64,000 nucleotides of DNA, from positions 1,116,001 through 1,180,000 of the forward strand of contig NZ_VMBG01000001.1 of assembly GCF_007559335.1 (NCBI RefSeq). The letters are read 5' to 3'. Shown in pieces: positions 61,870 to 64,000 of this stretch. A program made the position numbers and the translations under genes. The DNA is from Rariglobus hedericola. Lineage in GTDB: Bacteria > Verrucomicrobiota > Verrucomicrobiia > Opitutales > Opitutaceae. The first letter of the stretch is position 1, and the number at the start of each line of letters is the position of its first letter. The notes under the pieces are model-generated. The model was not told where the DNA came from. It saw nothing but the letters and a program-made list of their open reading frames with translations, and ran no database searches.

Positions 61870-63171
61870 TTAAGCCGCGTCCTGCGCTTTTTCGCCTTTG
61901 GCGGCTTTGCGCATGACAGGGCGGTGCTTGCCAGCGACCACACCGGCGTCGATCACCACTTCGACCACGTCGTCACGGCTAGGCAGGTCATACATAACCT
62001 CGAGCATGAGGTTTTCCATGATCGCCCTGAGCGCACGCGCTCCCGTCTTCAACTCGACGGCTTTTGCGGCAATGGCCTTGATGGCGTCACCCGTGAATTT
62101 CAACCGCACGCCGTCCATCGCGAAGAGTTTCGAATACTGCTTCACCATCGCGTTCTTCGTGCGTAGCAAAATTTTTTCCAGGTCGGCGATCTGCAATGGT
62201 TCCAGCACCGACACGACGGGCAGGCGTCCAATGAACTCGGGGATCATGCCGTAACGCACAAGGTCCCCCGGTTCGATGGACTTCATGATGCTTTCGGCGC
62301 TCATCGTAGCTGACTGCGTTTGCTGCGCGGTGATGGAGCCGAAACCGAGTCCACGCTGACCGAGACGTTTCTCGATAATGCCTTCGAGTCCGACAAAGGC
62401 GCCTCCGCAAATGAAGAGAATATTGGCCGTGTTGATCTGCACGTATTCCTGGTTCGGGTGCTTGCGTCCTCCCTGTGGAGGAACGTTGCATACGGTGCCT
62501 TCCAAAATCTTGAGCAAGGCCTGCTGAACGCCTTCGCCAGACACATCGCGGGTGATGGAAACGTTCTCGGTCTTGCGGCCAATCTTGTCGATTTCGTCGA
62601 TATAGATGATGCCGCACTCGGCGCGTTTCACATCAAAGTTCGCGGACTGCAAAAGCCGGAGAACCACATTCTCGACGTCTTCGCCGACGTAGCCGGCCTC
62701 GGTCAGAGTCGTCGCGTCCGAAATGGCGAAAGGCACGTCGAGCACCTTGGCGAGCGTGCGGGCTAGCAGTGTCTTGCCGGAGCCGGTCGGACCGGTGAGG
62801 AGAATGTTACTCTTCTCGATCTCGACCTCGTTGAACTCGGGTGCGAGCGCACCGTTGTCAGAGGGAGTCTGCCCCGCGCCGAACATGAGGCGCTTGTAGT
62901 GATTATAGACGGCAACTGATAAAACTTTTTTGGCGTGATCCTGACCGATCACAAAATCATCGAGTGCCGCCTTCACTTCGGCGGGCTTCACCAGACGGAA
63001 CGCGGGCTTGGCATCAATGGCGGGCTGCTTCACTTCGCGATCGATGATCGTTTTGCAGACGTTCACGCAGGCGTCGCAGATATGCACGCCGGGACCGGCG
63101 ATGATCTTTTTGACCTCGGCCTGCGATTTACCGCAAAACGAGCAAAGGGTCATACGTGACGATTTGGCCAT
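61870..63171 (-). CDS. clpX: ATP-dependent Clp protease ATP-binding subunit ClpX
   Basis: AAA+ unfoldase that feeds substrates to ClpP. The 433 residues start with the four-Cys zinc domain ([20 protein letters not shown] and ICDACVNVC). Walker A is [38 protein letters not shown]-like and [14 protein letters not shown] (Walker B) follow, and the pore loop GYVG is intact. The ClpP-docking IGF-type loop is represented by [11 protein letters not shown]. Length is normal. It lies downstream of clpP on the same strand but behind an intrinsic terminator, so some of its transcription may be separate. Confidence 0.97.
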   Translation of the reverse strand: MAKSSRMTLCSFCGKSQAEVKKIIAGPGVHICDACVNVCKTIIDREVKQPAIDAKPAFRLVKPAEVKAALDDFVIGQDHAKKVLSVAVYNHYKRLMFGAGQTPSDNGALAPEFNEVEIEKSNILLTGPTGSGKTLLARTLAKVLDVPFAISDATTLTEAGYVGEDVENVVLRLLQSANFDVKRAECGIIYIDEIDKIGRKTENVSITRDVSGEGVQQALLKILEGTVCNVPPQGGRKHPNQEYVQINTANILFICGGAFVGLEGIIEKRLGQRGLGFGSITAQQTQSATMSAESIMKSIEPGDLVRYGMIPEFIGRLPVVSVLEPLQIADLEKILLRTKNAMVKQYSKLFAMDGVRLKFTGDAIKAIAAKAVELKTGARALRAIMENLMLEVMYDLPSRDDVVEVVIDAGVVAGKHRPVMRKAAKGEKAQDAA

Positions 63172-63214
63172 GAGAAGAAGGTGCGCCCAGTCGTGCGTTC
63201 TGTCCAGTGTGCAG

Positions 63215-63246
63215 AAAAAAGACGGTGACTGTTAGGTCACCGTCTT
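63215..63246 (-). terminator. Intrinsic terminator between clpP and clpX
   Basis: On the minus strand an 11-base perfect stem (AAGACGGTGAC at 63236-63246 with its complement at 63219-63229), a six-base loop and a run of T (63215-63220). It lies 23 bases after the clpP stop, so most clpP transcripts should end here or be attenuated before clpX. Confidence 0.9.
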
Positions 63247-63268
63247 CGTTAAAAACATCCAAGGCACC

Positions 63269-63898
63269 TTATGCCGCGCTGGGGATCGCGCTCGGAACGA
63301 CTTTTGCCACTTCCTTGGTGGACTCGACGACGTGATCGACGAGACCGTAGGCCTTGGCTTCGTGCGCGCTCAGATAGTAATCGCGATCCGAATCCTTCTC
63401 GACCTGCTCGGGGGTCTTGCCGGTGTGCTTGGCGATGACGCCGTTGAGCGTCTGGCGCCAGCGGAGGATTTCCTTCGAGGCGATCATGATGTCGGCCGTC
63501 TGGCCGCCGGCGCCACCGCTGGGCTGGTGGATCATCACACGGCTATTCGGCAGGGCGAAACGCTTGCCGGGGGTGCCGGCGGCGAGGAGCACCGTCGCCA
63601 TGCTGGCCGCCTGGCCGATGCAATAGGTGACGATGTCGCACTGCAGGAAGTTCATCGTGTCATAGATGGCCATGCCACCGGTCACGACGCCGCCGGGTGA
63701 GTTGATGTAGAAGTGGATGTCCTTCTTCGGGTCTTCCATCTGAAGAAACAACATCTGCGCGATCACCAAATTGGCGACCATGTCGTCGATCGGCGAACCG
63801 ATGAAGATGATGCGATCCTTCAGGAGACGGCTGAAGACATCCCATTGACGCTCACCGCGGCCGGTGCTCTCGAGGATGGTGGGAACGTAATAACTCAC
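63269..63898 (-). CDS. clpP: ATP-dependent Clp protease proteolytic subunit ClpP
   Basis: Serine protease forming the two-ring ClpP chamber. The 209 residues hold the triad Ser99 ([12 protein letters not shown]), His124 ([11 protein letters not shown]) and Asp173 ([13 protein letters not shown]). They also hold the [20 protein letters not shown] segment and the N-terminal [20 protein letters not shown]. The start is GTG at 63896-63898 and, unlike most genes here, it has an AAGGA motif at normal spacing upstream. It follows tig and precedes clpX, the classic order. Confidence 0.97.
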   Translation of the reverse strand: MSYYVPTILESTGRGERQWDVFSRLLKDRIIFIGSPIDDMVANLVIAQMLFLQMEDPKKDIHFYINSPGGVVTGGMAIYDTMNFLQCDIVTYCIGQAASMATVLLAAGTPGKRFALPNSRVMIHQPSGGAGGQTADIMIASKEILRWRQTLNGVIAKHTGKTPEQVEKDSDRDYYLSAHEAKAYGLVDHVVESTKEVAKVVPSAIPSAA

Positions 63899-63926
63899 GA
63901 AGTTTTCCTTGGTTTAAGTGAACTGA

Positions 63927-64000
63927 TCACGCCTTCGCTGAGGCGGTCGTCACCGTAGCCTTGGAGACCAGTAAATCAAGGGCCTTGTCGAAAATGATCG
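63927..64000 (-). CDS. tig: Trigger factor, C-terminal end only (partial)
   Basis: Reading in from the right edge on the minus strand, the last 23 codons before the stop at 63927-63929 give IIFDKALDLLVSKATVTTAS plus AKA. This matches the end of trigger factor (a V-x-DKALDFLL-type helix, then a short Ala/Thr/Lys tail). The order tig-clpP-clpX is widespread in bacteria and supports the call. The rest of the gene is outside the window, so domains cannot be checked. Confidence 0.65.
   Translation of the reverse strand, partial: IIFDKALDLLVSKATVTTASAKA

Noticed and set aside
1-64000. CRISPR arrays, tRNA or rRNA genes, transposases, integrases, phage genes, restriction-modification or toxin-antitoxin systems
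   Set aside because: Looked for on both strands by eye; no repeat-spacer pattern, clover-leaf candidate or matching protein motif was seen.

Overview
The window looks like a chromosome segment of a Gram-negative, flagellated, chemotactic bacterium of high G+C content. The best guess is the phylum Verrucomicrobiota, near Opitutaceae. That placement is inferred from the general look of the proteins, the very long polysaccharide locus and leaders that mostly lack Shine-Dalgarno motifs; nothing in the window proves it. No rRNA, tRNA, CRISPR array, insertion sequence or prophage was recognised, and no stretch longer than about 220 bases lacks a gene.

1-12.8 kb (minus strand): the 3' part of a receiver-histidine kinase gene, then a 15-gene flagellar locus. 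In transcription order it reads flgB-flgC-fliE-fliF-fliG-fliH-fliI, a 178-base gap, then fliJ-motE/flbB-like-fliK-flgD-flgE-fliL-fliM-fliN. This is basal body, export ATPase, hook assembly and switch, in an order resembling the spirochete fla operon. Good sigma-54 type -24/-12 elements lie just upstream of flgB and of fliJ, with a weaker one before cheR.

13.0-22.3 kb: the chemotaxis locus. cheR, cheB, a response regulator with a degenerate HD-GYP domain, and cheD run on the plus strand. cheA and an HDOD gene run on the minus strand. A methyl-accepting chemotaxis protein and cheW run on the plus strand and end at a perfect-stem terminator. No stand-alone cheY is present.

22.3-28.1 kb: two hybrid histidine kinases and a second HDOD gene (minus), then a divergent DJ-1/PfpI-family gene.

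28.3-57.9 kb: a 27-gene co-directional polysaccharide locus whose gaps never exceed 38 bases; many junctions are ATGA-type overlaps. It encodes an asparagine-synthase-like amidotransferase, a Wzm/Wzt-type ABC exporter with a C-terminal carbohydrate-binding domain, about 16 glycosyltransferases, three methyltransferases, a PIG-L deacetylase and two acyltransferases. It also has two polytopic proteins of the polymerase/ligase type. No nucleotide-sugar biosynthesis genes lie in it. A 119-base gap follows, then the initiating sugar-phosphate transferase (57.98 kb). The gaps before asnB and before this transferase share a 15-base near-palindrome. A subregion around 48.7-52.7 kb is visibly more A+T rich.

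59.3-64 kb: a lipoamide-dehydrogenase-like flavoprotein and an M42 aminopeptidase (plus), then tig(partial)-clpP-clpX on the minus strand, with a clear terminator between clpP and clpX.

In short, the window joins motility and chemotaxis machinery to a large surface-polysaccharide factory and the ClpXP protease. Starts were often moved inward from the longest reading frame to fit overlaps, family N-termini or promoter positions; these choices are stated per gene.
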